From contig NC_057320.1 in assembly GCF_000687475.1 (NCBI RefSeq), positions 2,046,001-2,110,000 on the forward strand: a stretch of 64,000 nt of DNA, read 5' to 3'. This document shows positions 33,001 to 45,225 of the stretch, one piece after another (position 1 is the stretch's first letter; the number at the start of each line of letters is the position of its first letter). The notes beneath the pieces are model-generated. The model did not search any database and was not told the DNA's origin. It was given only the letters and a program-made list of their open reading frames with translations. Position numbers and translations under genes: made by a program. The stretch is from Ustilaginoidea virens (taxonomy: Eukaryota; Ascomycota; Sordariomycetes; Hypocreales; Clavicipitaceae).

Positions 33001-34072
33001 TACTTATACCGCTAGCTAAAGCAAAAGCCCTCTTTCTAGCAGTAGGTAGATAAAGCGGATATAATTAATAGTATTAAATGCAGCTAAGATATCTAGTTAA
33101 AGTAGTAAGGCGATCCCGCTATAGTGCTAAATTATATATATAATTTCGATTAATATATTTAGTGCTATATCGGTTGATTGGTTTACCCTATTATCTATTT
33201 AAAAGTTTAAAAAGAGGTTACCCTCTTTAAAAGCAGCAATAAGCCGCCGTATAACTATAGCTTTTATAACTTTTCCTACTAAATTAAAGAGCAATATTAG
33301 TCTTTAGCCTCTAGCCTTAAAGTACTCCTCTAGCTTTTTCCCTAATTTCTATAGTACTACTACTCTAGCCTCTTAGTACTAAGCTAAGTAATACTTAATA
33401 TAGTATATCTTATTTAGGAGATATATAAAAGCGGTAACGAATAAGGGGCTATATATTTTAAAGAATCCTACTAAAAGCCTATTAGGGCCTAATACTTTTT
33501 AGCCTACTATATTGCGTAATACGATATATACCTTTTTATAGGAAAAGGAATCGATAGGGGGGAATATAGCGGTAGTAAATCAGGGGAATATTAGATTAGG
33601 GATATTATTATAAGTAGCTTAAGAGGTAGGGAAGAACCATTTAGTAAAAACCTATGCTTTTTTCCTTATATATTATAGCTTTTAGGCCTAGGCCGCTTTA
33701 TTCTAATAAAGGGATCTCTTTTAATTTAGGCGGGAGGCTACTATATAAATAGGCCTATTTCTCTAGGGACTATAGGTTAGCATTTTAAGCAGTAGCTTTA
33801 TTAAGGGCTTTTCTCTATAATTAGCGCTATTCCTCTTATACGATATAAGACTAAATTGCCCCTGCCTCTTATATAATACTAAGATTCTCCAGGGTATAGC
33901 ATACTACCTATTTTCAGTAGGCCTTTTTTGCAATATTTTAGGCCATCTTAATATAGGAATTCCACTAAGGCTTTATGCTAGAGGCTTTAGGTGCCTTCTT
34001 TAGGGCCGCAATATTAGTAATATTCTAGAGTTAGCCGGTAAGCCATACAATATATATATCTATTTTAGTAAG
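30051..34072 (-). mobile_element. LINE E4: 3' part (3' UTR and ORF2 end)
   Basis: Minus-strand LINE of the E1/E2 family. Its (TAA)n tail appears as an ATT run at about 30052-30070 against Gypsy-2 sequence. The 3' UTR carries the same C/G-rich and trinucleotide (GCA/ATA) blocks (array near 30653-30720). ORF2 relics include an RT catalytic box reading FADNTN near 32815. It is cut at 34072 by Copia-1 and resumes at 41580-41584. Frames of 66-85 residues near 30488-30812 are 3' UTR shadows. Confidence 0.85.
34068..34072. repeat. Left target-site duplication of Copia-1
   Basis: GTAAG, repeated exactly at 41580-41584 on the other side of the element. Confidence 0.9.
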
Positions 34073-34777
34073 TGTTGAAATCAGCGCCTTTTTTAGCTGT
34101 ATTTTGGTACTGGTCTCGCTACCGTACGACGTCTCTACGTTGAGATATCGCGGTGGCTATACCAGGCGCTATGGTGGGGCACAGCGCCCCATAACGCCGA
34201 TTACAGTGGGCCACAGCGCCGGTCACGGCACCGGCACAGCGCCCCACAGCCGGCCACAGCGGCCGGTCACAGCGGGCCACAGGGCCCACAATAGGCGGCG
34301 CATTTCTACGGGATTACCAAATGGGCAAAACAGCACCTTCGGCCTTCTACATACAGTCACCCGCTACACCGCGCCTTTACGGCAGACCGATATAGGGCTT
34401 CCGGCCCGTACGGCAGGCTGTTATAGGGCATCCGGCACACCGCTATAAGCCACTGGGCTTGGTTGGGTATGCACTGGGTAGGATATTGGGCACGGTTGGG
34501 CAGACCGACTTTTCGTCGGGTTTTTCGCTATTTTTGCGGTTTTTCATTATTTTCAACCACTTTTTCAAGATGGTAGAAATATGCCCAAAATTCCCTCTTT
34601 CTAGCTAGAATAGTCACCAACAATTAGAATTAGATTTCCCTGACATCTTTACTCTGGTCAACCTCTTGTGCGCTTTAAATCTTTAACCAGCTCTTTGTTT
34701 TATTCTGCAACGCCTTATACGCTACTATCGGTATCTAGTACATTTCCAACAGTGTTCTGAATCACCATTTTGCAACA
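34073..34777 (+). repeat. Copia-1 5' LTR (705 bp)
   Basis: TGTTG...CAACA with perfect 5-bp inverted ends. Reading it against the 3' LTR (40875-41579) I count about 14 substitutions, every one a transition at CpA or TpG. A short-period repeat of CACAGCGCC/CACAGCGGG-like units lies at about 34188-34275. The 114-residue frame inside it is an LTR shadow. Confidence 0.93.
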
Positions 34778-34790
34778 GGTTATAAGCCCG
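34778..34790 (+). promoter_or_regulatory. Copia-1 primer-binding site (initiator tRNA-Met anticodon half)
   Basis: GGTTATAAGCCCG lies directly after the 5' LTR. It is complementary to the anticodon-arm sequence GGGCTCATAACC typical of eukaryotic initiator methionine tRNA, with one mismatch explained by C-to-T at CpA on the tRNA-like strand. Drosophila copia is known to prime from a half-molecule of this tRNA. Copia-3 has the same site at 48159-48171. Confidence 0.7.
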
Positions 34791-35056
34791 GTGTCTTAAG
34801 GCTTCCAGCTTAAGACTTTTTTACGCTAACTTAGGATTTTAACGCATTTGGCAGCTAACCTTCCAGAAATCTACTAATAAGGGACTGATCATCCCAGATT
34901 TAGGAACCCAGCTTCTACACTAAGCTGCAATACATCCTTACAACAGGATTTTCTAAGGTTATTCCTTAACGCAGCTTTCTTCTAGTTTTATTTAGATTTT
35001 CAGTCTTAATTTTCTTCGCATTTTTAAGACTTTCCGGCACCCTTTCTCTTCCTATA

Positions 35057-38000
35057 ATGGCCAGTCAGAACGTTCCTACCGCCGATAACCCAAGCTATAC
35101 GGCAGAGGTAGAAAAATCTGATAATGACCAGGAAATTGCCCAGCTTAGGGAAGACCAATAGGAAATAAGAAAAGAATTCAACTATAAATTCAATCGAATT
35201 AATTCTAAAATCGATTTTTTAGCTAATAAGGTGGGCACCTTAGTAGACAGACTAATCAAGCCTGCTACTAGCCCACCATCCTAGGATATAATGGATATAG
35301 ATACCTTCCAAACCCCTATGGGTAAAGGAAATAACCCACCATTACTACCTAAAGCCTAGCAGCAACCCCTGCCGGTTCCATCCAGCATTAGCAGCCAAGT
35401 CAGCGCTATAGCTATCAAGGAACTAGCTAAAATAGCCAATAGATTCCAGGAATCCCAAAAGCTAAGGGGGGCATCTAACTTCGACTAATAGAAACAGGCC
35501 CTTATAATTTAACTTAAGGCACTCAATATCGCTAAATTCATCGAAAATCCTTCTATTGCTAGCAGTTTCAACGATTCAGAGCAAGCACTTTTACTATTAC
35601 TTATTAAGAATAGTTGCATAGAAGGACTAGCTGCCGCTATCAACTAGTATATTAACCCAGAGTCAGCTTTTATATTACTTACCAAATAGTATTCTCACTT
35701 ATTAGATGTATAGTAGACCTACCTATACCCTGCCTTCTATCAACTAAATTTTATAGGCTATAAGGGTACCTTAGAATCTTTTAATGCCTCTTTTAATAGC
35801 TACCTATCTAGGCTGTAAATTTTAGGCTCTTATATACAACCTTTCGACCAAATCAGCTAGTACTTATATACTGTAGAAGGGGTCTTTTTTCAGTAGGCAG
35901 AACGGCACCACACAATAATAAGAATCGCCTATACTCAGGGAAATACATTAAATATTAACCTGCAATTTTATATGGTTGATTTACTAGAAGAATAATGCAT
36001 TAAAGGGTCATTAGTAGTAAGGGCTACCACCCACCTCGTAAAGGTTAAGGGTGCCGCTACTAATAATAGTAGCAAGCCAGCTAGTAATAATACTAGCAAG
36101 GGTAGTAAAAACACTACCACCAACGCCAACAAAAAGAAACAGGGGTCTTTTTCTACCTAATAATAAGGGTCTTCTTCAGCCACTTAGGGTAAGCCGGAAA
36201 ATAAAAAGAAGAAAGAAAAGAAAGATTTAGCTAATAAAGCAGATACCCTACAAAAGACTGACGAAAAGGAAAAGACTATTGATTTCTTTATATTAGGAAA
36301 TTATAATACTTTAAGTCTTATACCTAGTGAGATAGCCTATTCTTCCTTCCAGGACCGCGAATGTATGCAATTTCTAGCTACCAGCTATAGTGCACAATCC
36401 GGTGGGAAAACGCTAATAGATTCCTTGCTTTACGATACTGGTTCTACGGTGTATATTATTAACGATAAAAAGCATTTTACCTACTTCCAATACTATACCG
36501 GAAATAGACTAGTTATCAGCATAGGTAGTAGCCCAATCAAGCCTAATAGGTGGGGCATAGCGCGTTTTACCGTGCTATAGGCCACCAACCCACCTCAGTG
36601 GGGCACCTTAGAGCTAACCAACGCCCTCTTTATACTAGCTTTTGACATTAACATCTTTAGCGGCGTTAAATACTATCTGAATCGTAGTAGTATTCAGGGC
36701 TAAAGCCTAGTTAATAGCAACAACAAGTGCATTAGGCTTCTTAATTTTAAGAAGTATAGCTTCTTTTTACAATAAAAAGGGATAGATTCGCCGTTTTTAC
36801 ACTATACCAGCTAACCGGCTTTATATAGTATCTCGGTCGAATTACCTGCCTTAGCTAACCCAGAAGAATACGAGGAATATCCCCTGCCAGAGGATTTACC
36901 TACCCTACTAGCTGACTCAGACCTTCCACTAGCTAATTCGCAAGTTAATCCACCAGCTAATTCGCAAGCTGACCCACTAGCTAGTCCTGGTTTTTCGGTG
37001 GTACCAATAGAGGCTGCTATTCCTAATACAGCCCAACCACCATAAAGGGCCCCAGTCACCCTCGACCCAGCCCTAGCAGCTAATACTAAGTATTAAAAGC
37101 TGCTATTATTAGCCGGACTTTAGCATATCCGGCTTGGGCATATCGGAATCCAACTTTTAAAGAAAACCTATGCATCAACCACAGGGTTACCTAATCTCAG
37201 TAAGGTAAAGGATTCCGATTTTAACTACATCGCCTATAAAAAGGCAAAGTCAGTTCGGCGTTTTACATCAAGGGCTATACCAGACCCTATATATTATTTA
37301 GATATCATAGAGGGTAATATCTTCCAAATTAACCCTCTACTATACAATAAACGCCCCATTTGCCTTATCTTAATTAACCGGAAATCACGCTTCTATTAGG
37401 TATATTTACTACCTAATAAAGAAGGACCCACGGTATTCCCAGTATTATAGGGGTTCTTCCAAGGTCTTAGGAATCACTATGGTAAATTAGCTATTGAATT
37501 CTACTATAATAGTGGCAAGGAAATTAACGACGTTATTATAGCCTGGCTAGCTCTTAAGGGTATAGATTTTTTAACCTCTTCCCCTTATATTTATAAGCAA
37601 AATAGGTTAGTAGAACGCTCTATATGGGTTATTATTGACCGACTTAGAGCTATTATACTTTAGTCTCGGTTACCTTTTTACCTTTAGTCTGCAGTAATTC
37701 TTAGTATTACTACCTTAGTAAATCTAATAATAGTTTTAAATTATTCCTCGTTACCTTTTAAGGAATTAAAGAAGGACTTTCCGGAAATTATGCACTACTA
37801 CCTACCCGACCTTACTAGCTTTAGGGCTATTAGTGCGGCTATAGAGGTGCTAATCCCTCCAGAAAAACGGGTCATTAGCCATAAGCTGGCCCCCCAGACC
37901 GAGTCAGGTAGGTTACTAGCTATGCTAGGTAACGGCACCTACCTTGTCTACATCCTATATCGCCGGGTCGTTACTAAGACCTCTTTCATTACTTTTACCT

Positions 38001-40789
38001 ACTAAAATAAAGGTATAGGCCCTATTTTAAGTGGCCTAGAGGGCACTTTTGATTTCCAACCGCCTTCTAATTTAGAGGGGGTAAATATCGATTAAATTGC
38101 TCTGGAAGAGCTTATTTGGAAGTCGCCTCGCCTAAATATGCCTATTTCAGGTGTAGCCGAGGGCATAGGCCTACTATAGGCTACGGATCCAATACAGCCT
38201 ACGGGCCCACCACAACCAATAGGCCTAATATAGCATACGGATCCACAATAGGCCATAGGCCTGCCACAACCAGTGGGCCTACCAATTGGCCCGCCACAGC
38301 ACTCTGCAATATTTCCCAGCAATTCGCCATCTTTCAATTCTAAATCGCTTTAGCCTAATTTAGCTTTTTAGCTTAGGTAAGACGGTCCTTTTTCACCGGC
38401 TAAGGAAAATGCAGCCTTTTCCCATATAAAAAGGCTGCAAATACTAGGAAATACAGAAAGCTCTCGTCACTAGGAATCTTAACCACCGAGATTTTCCGAA
38501 TCTGTTACAAAAGTGGGCATACCCCGCATATATAAAAATTCTAACTCGCCCCATATAGCAAATTTTTAATAGTCCGAATCTCAAAGCCCTACACATACTG
38601 ATTTTCTGCGACTTTCCGATATAATAGATTCTGCCTTTTCGCCCGGCTTCCTAGTAAATGCAGCATTTCGCTATAGTAAAATGCTGCCTATACTAGAATA
38701 TCTGAAATTCGAGAGTCTAGATATCGCCTTAAATAAGAGACTATAGGAGAAAATGTTTTAAGTATTAGAAAAGGTGCCTATTCAGCTATACCAGGTTAGG
38801 GCTACTAGGGGTAGAATTCGAGGAAGAATGCAGCCACGGATACGAGACGTATAAGGTATCCTAGGTTATAGATACTATAGGTTACTTTTAGACCTATAGG
38901 CTGACTAATAGCCTGACCCACAGACTGACTAATAGGCTAACCAATAGTCTGACCTATAGACTGACCAATAGGGTGCTTTCCTACCCACCCAGCCGAAAAA
39001 CGACTAGATTTTCGGATACCCAGGCAGCCCCCCAGAGGCTCCCATACAGGATTTCCCCCCTTCCTATACTTTTTACCAGCAAATATACAATATTTGCTAT
39101 ATAGCAAAGATTAAGGCTGTAAAACGGGCCCTAGAAGGTATGCCTAATAGCTGGAAGGAAGTCTTATATAACCCACATAAGGATAGCTAGGTTAAGGCCT
39201 TATTTTCAGAATTCAAGTAATTAATCGACTTAAATATCTTCCAATTTATACCAAAGGCTAGTATTCCTACTAATAAAAAGATATTGCGCAACCGGCCTAT
39301 TTTTCGTGTAAAGAAAGATGCGAATAATAACCCAGTTAAATATAAGGCACAATTAGTTATTAAAGGCTTTATGCAGGTATCTAGGCAAGACTTTATGGAG
39401 ACCTATGCCTCTACTTCGATCCCACCAACATGGAGGATTATCTTTGCTCTTACTGCTGCAAATAACTGGGAAATAGAGCAGATCGACTTTATTAGTGCCT
39501 TTCTAAATAGTGAACTACTAGAGACGATTTATATAGAGATTCCAGCTGGTTTTCTAGTATTTGCAGAAAGCCTACTCTTACCTAACCCAGCCTTATAGTC
39601 TGACCAGCAGCGTCGTCGACTTCTAGCCTTACTTACTAAGGTTGGATATAACCCCTCTGCATCACAGGTCATACTATTAAAGAAAGCCTTATATAGGCTA
39701 AAACAAGGCCCTCGCGAGTGGCAGTTACGGTTAAAAGACCTTCTAGTGCAAGAGGGTTTTAAGCCGTTACTTTCTAATACTGCTATCTTCTATAATAAAG
39801 GAACGTATACCTTTATTGTGACCTATATAGATAACTACTTAATTATCGGTCCGGATCTTAGCTATATTAACCAGCTTAAGACCAAATTCTATAAGGTTTA
39901 TACTATAGAAGACCGAGGACCTGCCTCCTTCTTTCTTAGAGTACAGATTATTAGGGATAGAGAAAAAGGCCTATTATGGCTGCACCAATCGCAATTTATT
40001 GCGGAAGTCCTTAAGAAATTCAACCTAAAGGATGCATAACCGCATCTAATCCCACTACAGCCCGGTATACTTACTGAGTCTGAGGCTGGTAATATGCCGC
40101 TAGATACTAGTAATCAACACTTATTCTAGCAGCTAGTAGGGACATCGATGTGGTTAATGATGATGTCAAGACCTGACCTTGCCTTTCCAACGCAATACCT
40201 ATCACGATATATGCAACAGGCTTCTACTATACAGCTTAATGCTGCTAAGGGCGCTTTTCGCTACTTAGCTGGTACGGCAAATACAGCCATTTGTTACCGA
40301 GCCGCTAAAGCTACCGTAGTATTAGCTGCATTTTCTAATAGCGATTTTACTAGGTGCCGGCTGACTTCGAAGTCCACTAGTGGTTATCTTACTACCTTAA
40401 ATGGTAGGCCTATTAGCTGGAGGTCAAAACGGTCTTCGACTGTGGTTTTATTAACGCTTAAAGCCGAGTCTGATGCAATGCTTAAAGCGATTCGCGAAGT
40501 GGAGTGGATATCTAATTTATTTAAAGAAATCCAGGTCGATATTTAATGCCTGATACCACTATACTGCGATAACCAAGGGTCTATTTCTAACGCAAATAAC
40601 CCAAATCAGCATGCCCGCACTAAGCATACCTTGCTTAAATTCCGGTATATACGTGAGAAGGCCTACGGTGGCCTAGTAAAAATATCTTATTTACCCACGA
40701 CAGATATGCCTGCGGATGGACTTACCAAACCACTCCCAAGCCCGAAATTCCCCATATTTCGGCAGCTATTAGGGTTGCAATCCCTATAG
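35057..40789 (+). pseudogene. Copia-1 gag-pol polyprotein, stopped by RIP
   Basis: A single frame of 1,911 codons runs from ATG 35057 to TAG 40787-40789 with no frameshift; the damage is in-frame TAG and TAA. Blocks in order: gag with a lysine/asparagine-rich tail (to about 36230); protease active site DTG (36434-36442); GAG-pre-integrase HIRLGHIGI (about 37124-37150) and an integrase segment ending LVERSIW (about 37606-37626); a proline-rich tandem repeat linker (38160-38300, 38880-38975); RT (39284-40039) with DFISAFLN and the box YIDN (39824-39835), the second Asp now Asn; RNase H (40270-40740) ending in ADGLTKPLP. The open stretches of 71-132 residues are pieces of this frame. Non-functional. 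Confidence 0.93.
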
Positions 40790-40866
40790 CTCAACTTTTT
40801 TTCTTATTTTTTTTTACGGGACTTCTTTCTTTTATTCTAACGCTAGGATTAGCCATATTGCTAATC

Positions 40867-40874
40867 AGAGGGGG
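40867..40874 (+). promoter_or_regulatory. Copia-1 polypurine tract
   Basis: AGAGGGGG immediately before the 3' LTR, the expected primer site for plus-strand cDNA synthesis. Confidence 0.8.
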
Positions 40875-41579
40875 TGTTGAAATCAGCGCCTTTTTTAGCT
40901 GTATTTTGGTACTGGTCTCGCTACCGTACGACGTCTCTACGTTGAGATATCGCGGTGGCTATACCAGGCGCTATGGTGGGGCACAGCGCCCCACAACGCC
41001 GATTACAGTAGGCCACAGCGCCGGTCACGGCACCGGCACAGCGCCCTATAGCCGGCCACAGCGGCCGGTCACAGCGGGCCACAGGGCCCACAACAGGCGG
41101 CGCATTTCTACGGGATTACTAAATGGGCAAAACAGCACCTTCGGCCTTCTACATACAGTCACCCGCTACACCGCGCCTTTACGGCAGACCGATATAGGGC
41201 TTCCGGCCCGTACGGCAGGCTGTTATAGGGCATCCGGCACACCGCTATAAGCCACTGGGCTTGGTTGGGTATGCACTGGGTAGGATATTGGGCACGGTTG
41301 GGCAGACCGACTTTTCGTCGGGTTTTTCGCTATTTTTGCGGTTTTTCATTATTTTTAACCACTTTTTCAAGATGGTAGAAATATGCCCAAAATTCCCTCT
41401 TTCTAGCTAGAATAGTCACCAACAATTAGAATCAGATTTCCCTAACATCTTTGCTCTGGTCAACCTCTTGTGCGCTTTAAATCTTTAACCAGCTCTTTGT
41501 TTTATTCTGCAACGCCTTGTACGCCACTGTCGGTATCCAGTACATTTCCAACAGTGTTCTGAATCACCATTTTGCAACA
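40875..41579 (+). repeat. Copia-1 3' LTR (705 bp)
   Basis: Partner of 34073-34777, same length, followed by the second GTAAG (41580-41584). The 130-residue frame starting at 40858 runs across the polypurine tract into the LTR and is not a gene. Confidence 0.93.
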
Positions 41580-41584
41580 GTAAG

Positions 41585-44460
41585 GAAGTAGAGTAGGGCC
41601 TTAATATAAAAGGTAGTAAGTTAGTTTTTAGCTTCGATTTTAGTAAAATATTAATTAAGGGACTTCTAGCTATTTTTTATAGAGGGGGCTTTTATATAAT
41701 AATTACTAGTCTTAATGTATATAAGCTAAAAGATATAGTCGGATCTAATAAAGTTAGTATTTCTAAGATATTCTATTATAATATCCTATATAACTTATAT
41801 ATAGTTAATAGTACTATTTCTCTTCTTAGGTGCCTGCCTTATTACCTTACCGCAAGGAGTAGTTAATCTAAGCTACTATTAAATCGTAAGTTTAAAGAGG
41901 GTATTAATCTTAAGTAAAATCTAATCTAAATTATTGCAATTCTCAAGGTCACTATAAAAGCAGAGCCTTACTAGCTAGCTAGATGGCACGAGACTGTCTG
42001 CGACCTGTGAACTAATCTTAGTATAATACTAGATTTTTCACTAAGTCCTAAGACTATACAAGTGCTATAAAGCAGAGCAAGTGTAAAGGCAAGGCAAATA
42101 TAAGATAACCAGAAAACGCAGGGAAGGTAAGAAGTTAAGAGGCATATAGTGCATTAACAGACTCGATTGTACTGCCCTTCTACTACCTAGAAAGAAGGGG
42201 GAAAGCTATCCTATATATACACGAAGAAGGGGTGGGCCCAGGCACCTAAGGTAGCCAGTAAGAAAGCTCCTCGTAATGCTCGCTTTGCCACGTATATAAT
42301 ACGTCAGCAGACCCACTATATCGGGCCTTTTTAAATACCCTAACTACCGCACTAGTAATTAGTCACCGCACTAGTGACTATCCACCACGCTAGTGACTAC
42401 CCACTACACTAGTGGACTAGCCACCACGCTAGTAGACCCACTACACTAATTTAGCAATGCCACACCTTTTTAACAAGGCCTACCTTAAGGCCTACCTTGC
42501 TTGATATACAGTAAATAATCCACTGAAAATCCTTAAGGTAAAAGGTAAAGGCCTAGGTTGGTAAGACTACCGTAAGTCTAAGAGACGGTATAAGGGCCAG
42601 AAGGCCAGCAGCCTAGTAGGCTACTATAGGATTTTAACATAAATTATCCTAAAGAGGATAATATATATTAAAATCCCTAGTGAAGGTACTATAGGGGCAA
42701 AGTAAAAGCTTAATAAGTATAATAAAATAAGTTATCTAATTTAATTTATAGCCTAAAGAGTAAATCGAGTAGATATCGATATATAGTAAGGAGATCCTAT
42801 ATTAATTAGGTCTCTTCTTGCTAGACTATATACCGGGCCTATACCGCTTATAGATATATATTGCTGCTCTTCTACTATACGATACTAGTATATATCTTCT
42901 AAAGCTAGGGCTTAGTAGGGCCTATCTAGGCGCAATAGGTTCTTAGATCGCTATAATATTAGGCTTATATTAATAGTAAAGTGCTAATCTTATAAAGGTG
43001 GTTTTCTTCTATATATTCTAGTAAAGGACTATTATTATACAGATAGTCGTAAGGGGGTTAATAGCAATAGTATATTAAAGGTGGCTGCAGGTTAAGTGTC
43101 TAAGGCAGGCGTGGTTATACTATAGTCTAAGGCGGGAGCGGCTTAAAGAAAGGCGGTAATACTACTTCCAGCTCTAATATAGGGGGTCCTATTAATGCTT
43201 CCAATTAAGCAACCTTATTTCTAGGGGGAGGGCTTATGCAGAAGAGACCCATTAGCTATATAGCAGCAGCCCCAGTCCGCAATAGGGATAGCATTAGCGG
43301 ATAATACAATATATAAGGCAAAGAGCCTCAGTCTATTACTATAGGAATTTCTAGCGTTTTCCTATTATTTATTCGCCACCTTATAGAGATGGGACTATAC
43401 CGGGTGAGGTCTATAATAGTTAAGGCAGGATTCGCATTAGTTTTACGTTATAATTAGGCAACTTTATTTACCCTCTAGGTAGTACTCAGAACTATACCGG
43501 CTATAGCAGGCTGCCGCAGTATAATACGCAGCGATATAGCCGAATTTAAAGCAATTATAGTACTAGCGGGGGTATATAGTATTATTATAGGGTTTGGCTT
43601 CGAATATCTCTATTTAGTATATAATACTAGCCTTATAGAGCTTATTCGTAAGGTCGATAGAGTCGACCCCTATAATTAGGGGCGCTTATATTATAATCCC
43701 CCTAGGGTAGTAAGGGGAAACCCTAGTAAAGCCCTCTCTATTAGCTTTAATAAGGTTCGACTAAATATCTTTTATTATAGTATTTATAATATAATAGGTC
43801 GGGAAATTCTTAACGATAATACTAAATAAATATTAATTAAATTCTGCCTCTTAGCTAAAGGCGGGGCGGACCTAAGCTATATCTATAATATAATTTACCT
43901 TTTATTTTTTAAAGGTAACAATCGTATTGCTATTATAGAGCCTATAGGCCGCAATTACCGCTCCTTCGGCGGTAGCCCTATTAATTATATTAACAATTTT
44001 AATTAGAGTATAGTTTTAGAGGATCCCGCTAATAGTATTTCCTTTAATAAGGACTTCACAGTAAATATAGGGGGGTACCGCTAGGGGAGCTAGGCTATAT
44101 TAGGGTAGTATAGCAGTAGTATATCCTTATGCAGCAATAGATGCCTATATAGTAGGGGCTAGCGCGGTCTTTAGGAGATTTTATATAGCCTTATTAACTA
44201 CGGTTTTAATCGTCTGCATTAGGGTTCCGATAGGGGTATAGATATTTCCTAGGTCGGTCTCCTGCCGGGCGGTTTCTATTATAAAATTTATAGCCTCTCG
44301 CACTCTTCCTAGTACTGCTAGAGGGATATAATCCTATAGCTCTTTTATAAAGTCTTTAATAATATCGGTTATAGGTTGCATCCGCCCTTAGGTAGGCTTA
44401 GTCTCGGTCTAGTAATACTGCGTGCTATTTGCGATCATAGTGGTCGGGTTATAGCGGCTA
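41585..44460 (-). mobile_element. LINE E4: 5' part (ORF2 start and ORF1)
   Basis: Continuation of E4 beyond Copia-1, matching E2 from about 19130 to 21350 on the same strand. It includes endonuclease-region relics (about 42640-43000) and an ORF1 zinc-knuckle relic near 43545. A Copia-2 LTR interrupts it at 41932-42639. It ends at 44460, about 200 bp short of the family's 5' end, against another Copia-2 LTR. Confidence 0.8.
41932..42639 (-). repeat. Copia-2 solo LTR, copy 1
   Basis: Matches the Copia-2 LTR at 58130-58869 but lacks the first three bases. It is flanked by a direct repeat TAAATTAT (41927-41934 / 42640-42647), of which TAAAT is the expected 5-bp target-site duplication. The LINE sequence on both sides is continuous when it is removed, so this is a solo LTR left by LTR-LTR recombination. 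It holds a minisatellite of about 20-bp CACCACGCTAGTGACTAGC-like units (42346-42455). Confidence 0.8.
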
Positions 44461-45225
44461 ATTCAATTCTCAAGGTCACTATAAAGCAAAGCCTTACTAG
44501 CTAGCTAGATGGCACGAGACTGTCTGCAACCTATAAACTAATCTTAATATAATACTAGATTTTTCACCAAGTCCTAAGACTATACAAGTGCTATAAAGAA
44601 AGGCAAGTATAAAGGCAAGGTAAATATAAGATAACTAGAAAACGCAGGGAAGGTAAGAAGTTAAGAGGCATGTAGTGTATTAATAGGTTCGATTGTGCTA
44701 CCCTTCAACTGTCTAGAAAAAAGGGGGAAAGCTATCCTATATATATACGAAGGAGGGGTGGGCCTAGGCATTCAGGGTAGCCAGTAAGAAGGCTCACCGT
44801 AATGCTCGCTATGATACATCAGCAACCCCGCTATATCCGGCCTTTCTAACCACCCTAACCACCGCACTAGTAATTAGCCACTACGCTAGTAGATTAACCA
44901 CCACACTAGTAGACTAGCAACCACACTAGTGGACTAGCTACCACGCTAGTAGACTAGCTACCACGCTAGTGACTAACCACCACACTAGTGGACTAGCTAC
45001 CACACTAGTAGGCCGCCACCACGCTAGTGGGCCACCACGCTAATTTAGCAATGCCACACCTTTTTAACAAGGCCTACCTTAAGGCCTACCTTACTTGATA
45101 TACAGTAAATAATCCACTGAAAATCCTTAAGGTAAAAGGCAAGGGCCTGGGTTGGTAAGACTACCATAAGTCAAGAAGGCGGTAAGAAGACCAGCAGCCT
45201 AGTAGGCTACTATAGGATTTTAACA
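44461..45225 (-). repeat. Copia-2 LTR copy 2 at a chimeric junction
   Basis: A further copy of the Copia-2 LTR with a longer minisatellite (about 44859-45042). To the left is LINE E4 near its 5' end and to the right the RNase H region of Gypsy-3. The flanks do not share a duplicated target site, and neither LINE nor gypsy continues across it. This points to recombination or deletion with an LTR as the crossover point. Confidence 0.75.

Larger units (their letters stand above)
34073..41579 (+). mobile_element. Copia-1: complete Ty1/copia element (7.5 kb)
   Basis: Full-length LTR retrotransposon with 705-bp LTRs, a 5-bp target-site duplication (GTAAG), a primer-binding site, one gag-pol frame in copia order (gag, protease, integrase, RT, RNase H) and a polypurine tract. 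It sits inside LINE E4, so it is younger than that LINE. It is among the least RIP-altered elements here but still carries over 30 in-frame stops. A truncated relative is at 56072-58129. Confidence 0.95.

Noticed and set aside
34104..34448. 114-residue open frame, repeated as 130 residues at 40858-41250
   Set aside because: Both lie in the Copia-1 LTRs (the second begins in the polypurine tract). They arise from CACAGCG repeats and are not conserved as a frame in the third LTR copy at 57444-58129.
42346..42455. CRISPR-like array
   Set aside because: The units are directly adjacent degenerate repeats without unique spacers; it is a minisatellite inside an LTR of a eukaryotic genome.
41932..45225. 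The roughly 0.7-kb repeats as a MITE or hAT-like DNA transposon with an 8-bp duplication
   Set aside because: The first copy is flanked by TAAATTAT, which suggested hAT. The third copy adjoins a polypurine tract and a Copia-2 pol gene, so the repeat is an LTR; the 8-bp match is a 5-bp duplication plus chance identity of the next bases.
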